From contig NZ_JBHULM010000011.1 of assembly GCF_042684485.1 (NCBI RefSeq), positions 744,001-808,000 of the forward strand: DNA of 64,000 bases, read 5' to 3'. The notes beneath the pieces were generated by a model that was given only the letters and a program-made list of their open reading frames with translations, searched no databases and was not told where the DNA came from. Source of the DNA: Oceanihabitans gracilariae (lineage in GTDB: Bacteria; Bacteroidota; Bacteroidia; Flavobacteriales; Flavobacteriaceae). Positions 54,321 to 63,598 of the stretch are shown here, piece by piece (the stretch's first letter is position 1; every line of letters starts with the position of its first letter). Position numbers and translations under genes: made by a program.

Positions 54321-56924
54321 TTATTTCACTAGTAATTTTAAAGGGTTATAATGGGTTTGTGTACTAGACAATTTACAGATATATAATCCTGTACTTAAAT
54401 TTTGTCTGCTAATTGCAATTTGGTTTTTACCAGGTTGTGCTTTAACTGTTGTATTATAAACTACCTTACCTAATTGGTTATAAATGGTTAGTTTTACAGT
54501 TTCGGTTTGGTTTGTTGTAAACTGTATGTTTGCATTGGTAACCATTGGGTTTGGATAAGCAGCAAGTGCACTTGTATCTGGTGTATCTATAGTAGTTACA
54601 GACAAGGTATTTCCTGTAGAGAAACGTAGGTTTTGTAACTGCATCTCTTTTGTTGTTCTAGAACCATCTTCACTAACCATTGTAAATACTATAGTAACTA
54701 TATCATTTAGCTCTAAATCTTGGTTTAACGAAGAAGTAAACGCTGAAAAAGGAATAGCAAAATCTTGAAATTGATCTGTTAAAGCAATGGTGGTTTTGTA
54801 TTGTTCTTCCCAGTTCGTGATGCTTTGTTTTACAAAAGCGATCTCTAAGTTTCCTGTACCTTTTGCTCTTAGTTTAAAACTATCAAAATCTGTTAAATCT
54901 ACTGCTTTAAAACGAGGTGTTAATGCTCTGTATGCTGCAAAATAAGTACTTGTTGTTGCATTTAACTCTAGGTTTCTTTCTACTGGAAAATCTTCAGCAT
55001 CAAAAGCATTAGTATTTGGTGAAATTGTATAGTTATTAACTACTGTACCTGTTTGCGAATCATCAATTCCCCAAGGACCATCAGACATAAATAAATCGTC
55101 TGGTGTATGTATTCCATCTCCAATTCTAAATCCTATATCAAACAATCTTCCTGTTGGTACTTGCACTTCTGTAATATACTCTTGGTTTAAATCAATAGTA
55201 GATGTTGTGTAATTAAAATCGCTTGTTTCTGTTTCTCTGTACCCAGAATCTATGGTTACATTTTCTGTTGCGTTTGTGTTTATTATTTGAAGATTTAAAG
55301 CGCCATTAGTATATCTTCCTTTTCTAACAAAAACTGTTGGAGGTGTAGATAACTGGTAATCTGAAATTGGTTTTACAGCTTCTAACAGGTTTAAAACTTC
55401 TTGTGAAAGGCTATATAAATCATCTATAGAATCTGACCATATTTGAAAATTATAAAAGGTTACATTTTCTTGGTATACATCTAAATTCCAGTGAGATTCT
55501 ACTTCAAAATTAGCAGCATCATTTGTTACTTTAGCCGATAAACTTAATACATACTCATAAGAACCATCTGCATTTTTTATTATCGATTTAATAAATGCTT
55601 GCTCATTAATATCTATGGTAGATACCGAAATTAATTCTGCTCCTAATAATCTATCGCAAATGTATTTTGTATGTTCATACACACCATTTTCTGTTTTTAA
55701 AGCTAAAACCGAAGCTATAGAAGCATCATTTTGCATATAATCTACAGAATATACTTCTGTTGCATTGGTAATTTGTAATAAGTCTGTTGGTGTAGATTCT
55801 ACCGCGTAATCTTCATTAATAGTTGTTAATGGAACAAAATCTTGTAATTGAAAATCATTACCACTTCTACTTGTATAACTTACAGTACTTGGCGTAACAC
55901 GCTTTGCCGACATTTGGTCAAACGTATAGCTCTTTATAGCACGATTAAAGTTACGTTTGCTAATTGCTTCAGATAATCTTCCGTTACTTTCTAAACCACC
56001 ATCGTTTGCTGTTGTTGGAGGAGCAACCACCTCGCAGCTACCAAAACCAGAACAAGAAGGATCTTCGCAATCTATTAAACCATCTCCATCATCATCAATT
56101 CCGTTATCACAAATTTCTTGAGCTACAGGAGCAGTTGGGCAACGTGCACCATCATTACTTGAACTTGAAGGTCCGAATGCAAACAAATTAGATTCTATAA
56201 TATTTATTCCGTCTAAATCTTGAACACTTTGTATTACATAAATAGTTCCTGTTTCATTAGCAGACACGTAAAAACGACCATCTGCATCAAAATAAACAGC
56301 TCCATAAGTATAACCTAGTCCTGATAGAATTGGCACAACACCTAAAGGAGTTACCATACTTGTTGTTGGGTCTATTCTATATAAAATATTTGTAGTTTTT
56401 TCTACGGCATATAAGTAACCATCTACCGCATTAAAAGCCCAATCATGAACTTTAATGTTTTGCGTTAAAGTTTCTGTAGATAAGTATTGTGTATAGGTTG
56501 CTGAGTTTGGATTTAAATCTACTTTAAAATAGCTTGTTCCTCCAGCTTTAAAATAATAAATACCTTCTGGGCTAATATCACCAACATATTTATTTCCATT
56601 AGGTAATTCTGGAAGAGTAAAAGTGGTAGTTTGAAAATTTTTACCAATTCTAACAATAGTTTTAGAAGGTGTACTTAAATATCCCCAAATAAAACCATCT
56701 GCAGGATTATAAGCGGTTGCATTAATATTTCCTTCTGTAATATCTGTTGCTGCTAGGTAAGAATTACCAGAAGCTAAATCAATAGAGTATACATCATTAC
56801 GTTGAAATAAATAGGCACTAAAATCGCAATTAAAAGGAATGTCTTGTGCGTGTATTGATACTGTTAAAAACAATAATGCTATTACTAATATTTGTTTTTT
56901 TAAGGTGTGTACTTTTGTTATCAT
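54321..56924 (-). CDS. T9SS-secreted protein with type A sorting domain
   Basis: The product has 867 residues. A signal peptide ends at HAQD (about 27). The N-terminal part (about 35-270) is a DUF6923-like beta-propeller with VYSIDLASGNSYLAAT. A short Cys-rich acidic segment NGIDDDGDGLIDCEDPSC (about 277-294) is a calcium-binding linker. Residues about 330-770 include beta-rich domains, and the last 80 (TSALAAYPNPMVTNANIQF ... GLYICKL) are the type IX sorting signal. It is exported to the cell surface; function unknown. Site d lies upstream. Confidence 0.87.
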   Translation of the reverse strand: MITKVHTLKKQILVIALLFLTVSIHAQDIPFNCDFSAYLFQRNDVYSIDLASGNSYLAATDITEGNINATAYNPADGFIWGYLSTPSKTIVRIGKNFQTTTFTLPELPNGNKYVGDISPEGIYYFKAGGTSYFKVDLNPNSATYTQYLSTETLTQNIKVHDWAFNAVDGYLYAVEKTTNILYRIDPTTSMVTPLGVVPILSGLGYTYGAVYFDADGRFYVSANETGTIYVIQSVQDLDGINIIESNLFAFGPSSSSNDGARCPTAPVAQEICDNGIDDDGDGLIDCEDPSCSGFGSCEVVAPPTTANDGGLESNGRLSEAISKRNFNRAIKSYTFDQMSAKRVTPSTVSYTSRSGNDFQLQDFVPLTTINEDYAVESTPTDLLQITNATEVYSVDYMQNDASIASVLALKTENGVYEHTKYICDRLLGAELISVSTIDINEQAFIKSIIKNADGSYEYVLSLSAKVTNDAANFEVESHWNLDVYQENVTFYNFQIWSDSIDDLYSLSQEVLNLLEAVKPISDYQLSTPPTVFVRKGRYTNGALNLQIINTNATENVTIDSGYRETETSDFNYTTSTIDLNQEYITEVQVPTGRLFDIGFRIGDGIHTPDDLFMSDGPWGIDDSQTGTVVNNYTISPNTNAFDAEDFPVERNLELNATTSTYFAAYRALTPRFKAVDLTDFDSFKLRAKGTGNLEIAFVKQSITNWEEQYKTTIALTDQFQDFAIPFSAFTSSLNQDLELNDIVTIVFTMVSEDGSRTTKEMQLQNLRFSTGNTLSVTTIDTPDTSALAAYPNPMVTNANIQFTTNQTETVKLTIYNQLGKVVYNTTVKAQPGKNQIAISRQNLSTGLYICKLSSTQTHYNPLKLLVK

Positions 56925-56950
56925 GGTTTGTATAATTCTTATTTACAAGA

Positions 56951-57036
56951 CAAATTTACTTTAGAAATTAGCCTTAAAATGTATTTTTAGATAGATGTAA
57001 TTTATGTGTAGACGAATGGTAATTATGTGTAGATAA
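56951..57036 (-). promoter_or_regulatory. LytTR-type operator (site d) with -7 box for T9SS gene
   Basis: TAAATTTG on the minus strand (56958-56951) matches TAnnTTTG exactly, 26 bp before the start codon. The operator at 57007-57036 is TGTAGA-CGAATGGTA-N6-TGTAGA-TAA, the cleanest copy: TATGTGTAGA is repeated identically with 21-bp spacing. GAC to box distance is 53 bp. No TTG -33 box is present. Confidence 0.72.
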
Positions 57037-57048
57037 GTTATTTTTTGC

Positions 57049-57543
57049 TTAGCGTTTTACAAAAATATTAGTTACATAATCTCTACCTTCTTCGTCTTTT
57101 TTAGAAGATATACCAAAATCTGTAAACGCAGGGTTTTCTATGGTTTGTCTATGACCTTCACTAGCTAACCAAGCATTAACTATAGATGCTGCAGAAGAAT
57201 AGCCATAACCAACATTTTCTGCCACTTTTGTTGCTCGAACTGCTGCATGTAAGTTTTCTGAACGTGCATGAAAGTTATCATGACTTAACACACCTTCATT
57301 AATCATATATTGATTATGCGTAATTGCTTCAAGCGAAGCATGGTTTATTATATTTAAAGCATTAAGACCTATTGAAATTCTGTGCGCATTTATTAGTTCT
57401 GCAATTTCATAATCTAGTATAGTGTATTCTACATATACTGTTTCTGTACTAGACGTTTTGTCTGTATGACTTGTTTCTTCTACAGAACAAGATGTTAAAA
57501 AAATATTTAATAAAATTACTGCTGCTATAACTAATTTTTTCAT
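57049..57543 (-). CDS. CAP/SCP-domain lipoprotein
   Basis: The product has 164 residues. FLTSCSVEET holds a lipobox with Cys19. The CAP domain (about 47-164) begins with EIAELINAHRISIGLNAL, a His in HNQYMINEGVLSHDNFHAR, and GYSSAASIVNAWLASEGHRQTIENPAFTDFGI, the CAP signature. Bacterial CAP proteins are secreted and mostly of unknown function. It has its own promoter with site e and lies between the signalling operon terminator and the T9SS gene. Confidence 0.88.
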   Translation of the reverse strand: MKKLVIAAVILLNIFLTSCSVEETSHTDKTSSTETVYVEYTILDYEIAELINAHRISIGLNALNIINHASLEAITHNQYMINEGVLSHDNFHARSENLHAAVRATKVAENVGYGYSSAASIVNAWLASEGHRQTIENPAFTDFGISSKKDEEGRDYVTNIFVKR

Positions 57544-57565
57544 CGTGATTGGGTTTGTTTGATGA

Positions 57566-57652
57566 TAAAATTAGATGGAAAGTCTGTTCTATTTTATGTT
57601 TTTCGATTAACACATTTTTAAGCATAGACGAACGGTAAACTACTAAAGACAA
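57566..57652 (-). promoter_or_regulatory. LytTR-type operator (site e) with -7 box for CAP gene
   Basis: TAATTTTA on the minus strand (57573-57566) matches TAnnTTTG in 7 of 8, 22 bp before the start codon. The operator at 57623-57652 is CATAGA-CGAACGGTA-N6-TAAAGA-CAA, halves 21 bp apart, GAC 54 bp from the box. On the minus strand this half reads ACCGTTCGT, fitting the published LytTR half-site pattern of AgrA-like regulators. Confidence 0.65.
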
Positions 57653-57690
57653 ACAGAATAAGCATTTCACATTTTTTTACATTTAACGCA

Positions 57691-57727
57691 TAAAAAAAGA
57701 CAGAAATTATGTTTTTCTGTCTTTTTT
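57691..57727 (-). terminator. Rho-independent terminator of signalling operon
   Basis: An 8-bp stem GACAGAAA/TTTCTGTC (57699-57706 and 57714-57721) extended by A-T pairs ends on the minus strand in a T-run. It is 133 bp past the stop of the LytTR gene. The rest of the 316-bp gap 57544-57859 holds site e and otherwise only AT-rich sequence. Confidence 0.8.
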
Positions 57728-57859
57728 ATTAATTAATCAATATTCCCTCAAAATTGATTACAATGTAAAATTAAAAGGAATTGCATTAATTATTCTTTTA
57801 AAGAAGTGCTAAACATTTTTTTAAGACTAACTGCTAAAAAAACCGATGAAACACTTAAA

Positions 57860-58579
57860 TTACAATAAATTTAGCCTTTTCATTAATTCTGGTCTATTAG
57901 ATCTACTAACAGGAATAACATCTTTTTTAATTAAAACGCTATTATCTTCAATATCTATAATTTTCATGATATTGATAATATAGGATCTGTGCACTTTTAA
58001 GAATAGACTATCAGGAAGTTTATCTGCTATTTTTTTCAAGGTAGAATGTACTGTATAGTTTTTCCCTTCGGTTTTTACTTGAATATAGTCTCCTTTAGCT
58101 TCTACTAAATATATACTTGGTATATCTATTTTAATTAAGCGTCTATCAATATTTACATATAAATCATTACCAGAAGTAGTTTCTAGCTTTTCAATTTTTT
58201 CATTAGAATTTGTAGTAACAGGTTTGCTCTGTTTAGCTTCGGCTTTAGCAATAGCTTTGTTAAAGCGTTCTTGTGTGATTGGTTTTACCAAATAATCTAC
58301 AATACAATCATACTCAAAAGCTTGAATTGCAAAATTAGGATCTGAAGTAGTAAGAATTATTTTTGGAGGATTTTTTAGGGTTTCAATAAAATCGAAACCT
58401 GTAAAATCTGGCATATGTATGTCTAAGAAAATTAAATCAACTTCATTTTGATTTAAATATTTAATGGCTTGCATTGCATTTGGAAATGCTTCTATAACAT
58501 TAAGACTTGGTACATTAGAGCATAGTTGAGAAATAATCATTCTCGCTGTTGCTTCATCATCAATAACAATACAATTCAT
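57860..58579 (-). CDS. LytTR-family response regulator
   Basis: The product has 239 residues. Receiver: acidic Asp7/Asp8, phospho-acceptor Asp53 (LIFLDIHMPDF) and Lys99 in YLVKPITQ. Linker about 110-135. LytTR DNA-binding domain (about 135-237): YVNIDRRLIKIDIPSIYLVEAKGDYIQVKTEGKNYTVHSTLKKIADKLP, then FLKVHRSYIINIMKI and VIPVSRSNRPELMKRLN. Family members bind two ~9-bp direct repeats 12-13 bp apart. Last gene of the operon, 9 bp after Hpt; the only LytTR regulator in the window and the likely reader of sites a-e. Confidence 0.94.
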   Translation of the reverse strand: MNCIVIDDEATARMIISQLCSNVPSLNVIEAFPNAMQAIKYLNQNEVDLIFLDIHMPDFTGFDFIETLKNPPKIILTTSDPNFAIQAFEYDCIVDYLVKPITQERFNKAIAKAEAKQSKPVTTNSNEKIEKLETTSGNDLYVNIDRRLIKIDIPSIYLVEAKGDYIQVKTEGKNYTVHSTLKKIADKLPDSLFLKVHRSYIINIMKIIDIEDNSVLIKKDVIPVSRSNRPELMKRLNLL

Positions 58580-58588
58580 AAATACTTT

Positions 58589-58906
58589 TTATATTTTTTC
58601 AAGATAAGCTGTTATGTTACTTAGTATTTCTTCAAATTCTTCTTTCAGGGTTGTATTTCCTTCTAGTAAGTTATTTTCATAAGCTACAGCAACTTCATAA
58701 CCTTTTTCAAGGCCTAAAATACTAATTTTATGTTTAAGTTTATGTACATTATCTGCTACTAACTTATATTTTGTAGCCTTTAGGTTATCAAAGTATACTT
58801 GTTTTTCTTCTGGAAACTCTTTTTTAATAACATCTATTAATTGTTGTTTAAAAGCTTCATCACCTCCAGATAAGCTGTTAATGTAAGATTGGTTAGGCTG
58901 TTCCAT
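58589..58906 (-). CDS. Histidine phosphotransfer (Hpt) domain protein
   Basis: The product has 105 residues, four helices. The phospho-acceptor is His55 in NVHKLKHKISILGLEK, the Hpt H-x-L-K pattern. It shuttles phosphate between a receiver and a second receiver. It overlaps the upstream kinase by 14 bp and is 9 bp before the LytTR regulator, so it likely links them. The receiver that feeds it could be the single-domain protein at the operon's far end. Confidence 0.9.
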   Translation of the reverse strand: MEQPNQSYINSLSGGDEAFKQQLIDVIKKEFPEEKQVYFDNLKATKYKLVADNVHKLKHKISILGLEKGYEVAVAYENNLLEGNTTLKEEFEEILSNITAYLEKI

Positions 58907-59957
58907 TTGGGGATTTTTTAAGGGTGAAATAAAAAGTGGTTCCTATATCTACTTGAGATTCTAGCCATATTTTACCACCATATAATTCTACAATTTTTTT
59001 TACTATAGACAAACCAATACCTGAAGATTCTGGATTATTTTCTAGTTTTTCAAAGGTTTGAAAAATTTTATCAAAGTAAGCTTCTTCAATACCTTTTCCA
59101 TTGTCTTTTATATAAAATTGCCAATAGTAGTTTAGGTTTTGTACTCCTATTTCAATAATTCCTTCTTCTTTATCGTTATACTTTACTGCGTTACCAATTA
59201 GGTTTTGAAACAGTTGTTGCAACCTGTGTTTGTCTCCTTTAATTATTGGTAAATCTGTTTTTTTAATATGAATATGTTCCGGAATATGAAGCGTTTGTAT
59301 TAGGTTGTCTATAAGTTTATTTAGGTCTACATCATAAACTGCTATTTCATTTTTACCAATGGTTGAATACTCTAAAATACCACTAATTAAAGTATCCATT
59401 TTTTCTACATTGTTTCTAATAAGGTTTAATGTTTTTATACCATTAGCATCAAAAACATCTTTATAATCTTGAGCCAACCAAGCTGTTAAGGTGTCTATAC
59501 TACGCAAAGGCGATTTTAAATCATGTGACACCATGTGTGCATAGTCACTAAGCTCTTGGTTTTGGTGTGCTAGTTCATTTAAAAGAGATTGTTTTTGCTT
59601 ATTCATTTCAATAATCTCTTTGGTTTGATTATCTATAAAATCTACCAAACTAGAACCTGTTAACTCTTGGTTTCCTTCTTTATGGTCTTCTTCTAGGTTA
59701 TAATATTTTAGGGTATTAATAACGCTTTTTAGCTTTTCAATTACTTTTTTTTGCTCTTCTGCTTCGTTTTGTAATTTTCTATTAGCAGTATATAATTCAT
59801 CAGAACTAATAGACATGGCTCTTTGAATCATGCTAGATTGTTCGTCAAAATTATTATAGGAAAGATCAACAGCTTTAATAAACGCGGCTATTTCAGCATT
59901 GTTTTTTAAATCTTCGCTTAAATATTTACGAATCTGTCTCTTTAGTAATGTATTCAT
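58893..59957 (-). CDS. Histidine kinase without obvious sensor domain
   Basis: The product has 354 residues. The N-terminal ~100 residues form a helical/coiled-coil segment (MIQRAMSISSDELYTANRKLQNEAEEQKKVIEKL). HisKA carries His145 in YAHMVSHDLKSPLRSID; the ATPase has QNLIGNAVKYND (N box), FYIKDNGKGI (G1) and SSGIGLSIVKKI (G2). It has no transmembrane helix, so it is cytoplasmic. It overlaps FIST by 1 bp and Hpt by 14 bp, and probably takes its signal from FIST. Confidence 0.92.
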   Translation of the reverse strand: MNTLLKRQIRKYLSEDLKNNAEIAAFIKAVDLSYNNFDEQSSMIQRAMSISSDELYTANRKLQNEAEEQKKVIEKLKSVINTLKYYNLEEDHKEGNQELTGSSLVDFIDNQTKEIIEMNKQKQSLLNELAHQNQELSDYAHMVSHDLKSPLRSIDTLTAWLAQDYKDVFDANGIKTLNLIRNNVEKMDTLISGILEYSTIGKNEIAVYDVDLNKLIDNLIQTLHIPEHIHIKKTDLPIIKGDKHRLQQLFQNLIGNAVKYNDKEEGIIEIGVQNLNYYWQFYIKDNGKGIEEAYFDKIFQTFEKLENNPESSGIGLSIVKKIVELYGGKIWLESQVDIGTTFYFTLKKSPNGTA

Positions 59958-61090
59958 TATTCGCTAATTAGCGTTACAGTCATGGTTTGATTATGTAATT
60001 GACAAGCCATCTCGTCATTAAAAGGTGCAATTTCACCATAAGAATAAAAACCACTAATTACAGCGTCTTTACCAATAACTTCAATAACCTCATCAATTTC
60101 TTCTTCTACACGTTGATCAAGTACTAATTTTCTACCAATACAGCTTACTAGTATTGCTAATTCTGGTTTGTTTTTTCGGTGTTCTAAGGCCTGTTTAGCC
60201 GCACATTCTGATGCATTTGCAATATTATCGACATTAGTCATCATGAGCTGTACCTTAGAGTTTTCTTTTATATCTCCTGCTAAAACTACAGCGTTTTGTT
60301 CTTCGTCTATATTTAAAATAGACCTAACTATAGATTGTTTTTCATTAGAAGACTTCACATTTAATGGATACAGTAATGCTGCTCCTGGTAAATCTTTAGC
60401 TTTATCACCTAAATACTTTTTATACAAATCTAAAGCAGGTTGCCCATCTAACTCATATAGTGTATTGTCCTTAGATTTTGTAACCACGCGTTCTGGACCA
60501 AAAGGTGTCCAACCACCATGAATAGAAAAGGAAATTTCTAGTGAATCACCATAAAAACCAATAGCTACTAATTCTCCTTCTTTTGGGTTTTCATTATAGC
60601 TAGCTAGTGTTTTTTCAAAACGTGCATCATCACCACACAAACCTCCAGTAATTACTAAGTTATCCTCTGTAGAAGCGCTCATTCCTTTGGTTAACTGGCT
60701 TCCATTTATAAAACTACCATCAGATACTACAAACGCATATTTTAACCCTTCATGCGGAAGTTGTTCAATAAGGTCTTTTCCTGTTTTAAAACTATCTAAA
60801 TCTGTATGTAAAACATTACTTGTTTTAATAACAAATGTGCTTTTTTGAAATGAAATAGCAGTTATGGTAATACTCTCTTGGTGTACTTCTCTGGTTGAAA
60901 TTTCTGCGCAAGAGGATGCAAAAACAATATGTCCGCCAGGAAACAATTGTTTTACTTCTTGATAAATACCAGGATCTTCTAGCATATACCTATTACCAAA
61001 AACCAATACTAAAGGTTGTTCTAACTCTTGCTTAGGGCTTAAATACTGCCAATTTTTTCCTTTATATTTTACTAACTGAACAGATTTCAT
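59957..61090 (-). CDS. FIST-domain sensor protein (NosP-type family)
   Basis: The product has 377 residues. FIST_N (about 15-215) contains HIVFASSCAEISTREVHQESITI and LVITGGLCGDDARFEKTLAS; FIST_C (about 220-365) contains ALLYPLNV, LVSCIGRKLVLDQRVEEEIDEV and GFYSYGEIAPFNDEMACQLHNQTMT, the typical C-terminal signature. FIST proteins bind small ligands; one branch, NosP, binds heme and senses nitric oxide. Whether this one binds heme is not visible. Its coupling to H-NOX here favours that reading. Confidence 0.92.
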   Translation of the reverse strand: MKSVQLVKYKGKNWQYLSPKQELEQPLVLVFGNRYMLEDPGIYQEVKQLFPGGHIVFASSCAEISTREVHQESITITAISFQKSTFVIKTSNVLHTDLDSFKTGKDLIEQLPHEGLKYAFVVSDGSFINGSQLTKGMSASTEDNLVITGGLCGDDARFEKTLASYNENPKEGELVAIGFYGDSLEISFSIHGGWTPFGPERVVTKSKDNTLYELDGQPALDLYKKYLGDKAKDLPGAALLYPLNVKSSNEKQSIVRSILNIDEEQNAVVLAGDIKENSKVQLMMTNVDNIANASECAAKQALEHRKNKPELAILVSCIGRKLVLDQRVEEEIDEVIEVIGKDAVISGFYSYGEIAPFNDEMACQLHNQTMTVTLISE

Positions 61091-61092
61091 TA

Positions 61093-63054
61093 TTATTTTT
61101 TTAAAGTGAAATAAAAGGTGGTTCCTACGTTTGGCTCACTATCTAACCAAATTTCACCTTCATGTAAAGTGACAATTTTTTTAACTATAGATAAGCCTAT
61201 TCCTGTAGAATCTTTACTTTTATTTAAAGAGTGAAATATCTTAAATATTTTGTCGTGGTATTTTTTATCTATACCAATACCATTATCCTGTATAGAAAAT
61301 TTGTAATGGCTTTTTAAATCTTCAACATCTATTGTAATACTACCTTCTTCTTTATCTATAAACTTAACCGCATTACTAATTAGGTTTTGAAATAATTGTT
61401 GTAGTTTGGTTTTATCTCCTTTTATATTAGGTAGTACATTTAAACTTGTAATTTTAATATGGTCAGGAATATATAGCATAGTAACCAACTCATTTACCAA
61501 ACTGTTTAAGTCTACATCTGTTTTTTCTGCAATATCAGATCCTACACTAGAGTAGTTTAATACATCTGTAATTAACTGCTCCATTTTTTCTAATGTAGAT
61601 TCAATAAGTGCAAAATTTTGAAGGCTTACCTCATCTAACTTGCCTTTATTGTCTTCTTGTAACCAATTAACTAGAGCGTTAATACTACGAAGAGGCGATT
61701 TTAAATCATGCGAAACAATATGTGCATATTCTTGCAGCTCGTCATTACTTTTTTCTAATTTACTTAGTAGTTTTTCTTTTTGAAGTTGTAAGCTTTTAAA
61801 ATCGGTAATATCTAAAGTAACACCTATTGATCCTGTTTGCACTCCTTCAATATCTAGATTAGGAGCTGCACTTACCAACCAATGTTTTTCTTCTCCGCTT
61901 TTGGTTTTTATTTGAATTTCGTAAGAGTTAGACTCTCCTCTATTACGCTTGATGTTTTCATCTTGTATGACTTCTGTGCCTTTTTTATCAATAGGAAACA
62001 CCTCTTTGGATAACTTACCTGAAAGTTCTTTTTTGCTATAACCAGACATTTGAGAAAAACTTTGATTTACCATTAAAATTTTTCCTTTTGTATCTACTTC
62101 AATTAAGCCTAAATTCATATTAGCAATAATATTATAATACTTTTGCTTTTGTATTTCTAGGCTTTTACTATAAGTTCTTTTAAGGGTTACATCTTTAAAC
62201 GTCCATAGGTATCCTTTATTAAATTCACCTATTGTAATTGGCATGTAGTTACGTTCTAATATTTTGCCATCAAGCATTTCTAGATCGTCACCAATAACTA
62301 CTTTTTTGGCTGCATCAATAGCACGCATTCTTTGTAAAAATGCCTCAGGATCTTTAAACAACACCTTATTTTGCTCTGATGCTACATTGCAGTTTGTACC
62401 TATTAAATCAGCAGGTTTAGCATCAATATTAAAAAGCTCACAAAACTTATTATTTATAAGTACAATGTTTCTGTTTTCATCTTCTAAAACAATACCACTA
62501 TCTAGGTTTAAAATAAGTGCAGAAAGTCTGTTTTCTGACTCTATTAATTTATCTTCAGATATTTTTTGTTCAGTTATATCTCTAACAATACCTTGTGCTG
62601 CAACTGGTTTTTTATTTTTATCAAAAATAATACTTGCATTAATGTGTACCCATTTTACCTCTTTAGATTTGGTGTACACTCTGGCTTCATAGTCTTTAAA
62701 AAATCCTTTTTCTTGTAGTTCTAAAAAGGAAGCCATTGCATATTGATAGTCTTCTTTATAAAGCAGGTTTACAACATTTACTTTTTCATTAGCAATATCA
62801 TAGCCAAATAACTTTACGGCTTCCTCATTAAATTTTATGATATTACCATTTAGATCCATAACGACGTATGCATCTACTATGTTTTCAAAAACACCTTGTA
62901 GTTGGGATGATTTTTCTTTTAAATGTTCTTCTAACTTTTGGGAAGTAAAATATAGTTCTCTTGATTTTTCTTCTAGAATACTTTCTGCTGCTTTTCTTGC
63001 TGCTTTTTCTCTTTTTAAAGCTCGTTCTAGTATTTCAACTTGATCTTGACTCAT
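61093..63054 (-). CDS. Multi-PAS histidine kinase
   Basis: The product has 653 residues. A coiled coil (1-50, RALKREKAARKAAESILEEKS) is followed by PAS1 (about 52-165), PAS2 (about 175-295) and PAS3 (about 305-420); PAS1 contains DLNGNIIKFNEEAVKLFGY and PAS3 GYSKKELSGK. HisKA has His449 in YAHIVSHDLKSPLRSIN, and the ATPase ends with STGIGLSIVKKI. No membrane helix. It is near-identical in C-terminal layout to the second kinase. Its start overlaps the H-NOX stop by 1 bp; H-NOX proteins classically control adjacent kinases. Confidence 0.94.
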   Translation of the reverse strand: MSQDQVEILERALKREKAARKAAESILEEKSRELYFTSQKLEEHLKEKSSQLQGVFENIVDAYVVMDLNGNIIKFNEEAVKLFGYDIANEKVNVVNLLYKEDYQYAMASFLELQEKGFFKDYEARVYTKSKEVKWVHINASIIFDKNKKPVAAQGIVRDITEQKISEDKLIESENRLSALILNLDSGIVLEDENRNIVLINNKFCELFNIDAKPADLIGTNCNVASEQNKVLFKDPEAFLQRMRAIDAAKKVVIGDDLEMLDGKILERNYMPITIGEFNKGYLWTFKDVTLKRTYSKSLEIQKQKYYNIIANMNLGLIEVDTKGKILMVNQSFSQMSGYSKKELSGKLSKEVFPIDKKGTEVIQDENIKRNRGESNSYEIQIKTKSGEEKHWLVSAAPNLDIEGVQTGSIGVTLDITDFKSLQLQKEKLLSKLEKSNDELQEYAHIVSHDLKSPLRSINALVNWLQEDNKGKLDEVSLQNFALIESTLEKMEQLITDVLNYSSVGSDIAEKTDVDLNSLVNELVTMLYIPDHIKITSLNVLPNIKGDKTKLQQLFQNLISNAVKFIDKEEGSITIDVEDLKSHYKFSIQDNGIGIDKKYHDKIFKIFHSLNKSKDSTGIGLSIVKKIVTLHEGEIWLDSEPNVGTTFYFTLKK

Positions 63055-63593
63055 TAATTTTTATGAATAACAAATCTAACTTCTGTTCCGTCTTCTTTTA
63101 TTTTTTCTAAATCAATGGTTGCTGTGGCATTAAAATGCTCGAAGGTTTTATTCATTAAACCTAAACCAAAATGATGCATTGCTCTACTTGATTTATATAT
63201 CATTACTAATGAGTTTTCGGTTTTATTAGTAACTTCAAAAGTTGGCAACTCTGCATCTGGATAGATTTTACGTACTTCTACGTGAATATGATTTTCTATA
63301 GATGAAATCATTTCTATAGGATCTTTATAAGTTGCTAAAAGCCCTGGATAACTTCTTTCAATCACACTAAAAAAGTGTTCTGCATATACCAAGAGCAAAT
63401 TATCTATAGAAATACCTGTGTTTTCACTTAAATGTTGCAATAATTGTAACATTTCTGAAAAACTATAGGTTCCTACTGCTGTGTAAACACCTTCAGATTC
63501 TAAGTTAGAATTTGAAATAATAGTATCTACCATTTTTAAGCCAAACTTATCTTCTACTAACTCTAGAAATTCTGTAAAAACAATACCTTTCAT
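63054..63593 (-). CDS. H-NOX (heme nitric oxide/oxygen binding) protein
   Basis: The product has 179 residues, the standard family length. Aligned by the conserved spacing, His104 in ENHIHVEVRKIYP is the proximal heme ligand, Pro117 the conserved proline, and Tyr133-x-Ser135-x-Arg137 (IYKSSR) is the diagnostic YxSxR heme-propionate motif. No distal tyrosine can be judged by eye, so O2 against NO selectivity is open. NO-selective H-NOX proteins inhibit or activate a partner kinase, here the three-PAS kinase next to it. Confidence 0.95.
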   Translation of the reverse strand: MKGIVFTEFLELVEDKFGLKMVDTIISNSNLESEGVYTAVGTYSFSEMLQLLQHLSENTGISIDNLLLVYAEHFFSVIERSYPGLLATYKDPIEMISSIENHIHVEVRKIYPDAELPTFEVTNKTENSLVMIYKSSRAMHHFGLGLMNKTFEHFNATATIDLEKIKEDGTEVRFVIHKN

Positions 63594-63598
63594 TATTT

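Noticed and set aside
62264..63043. + strand frames opposite the three-PAS kinase
   Set aside because: Shadow frames of a clearly conserved multi-domain kinase; no independent motif.
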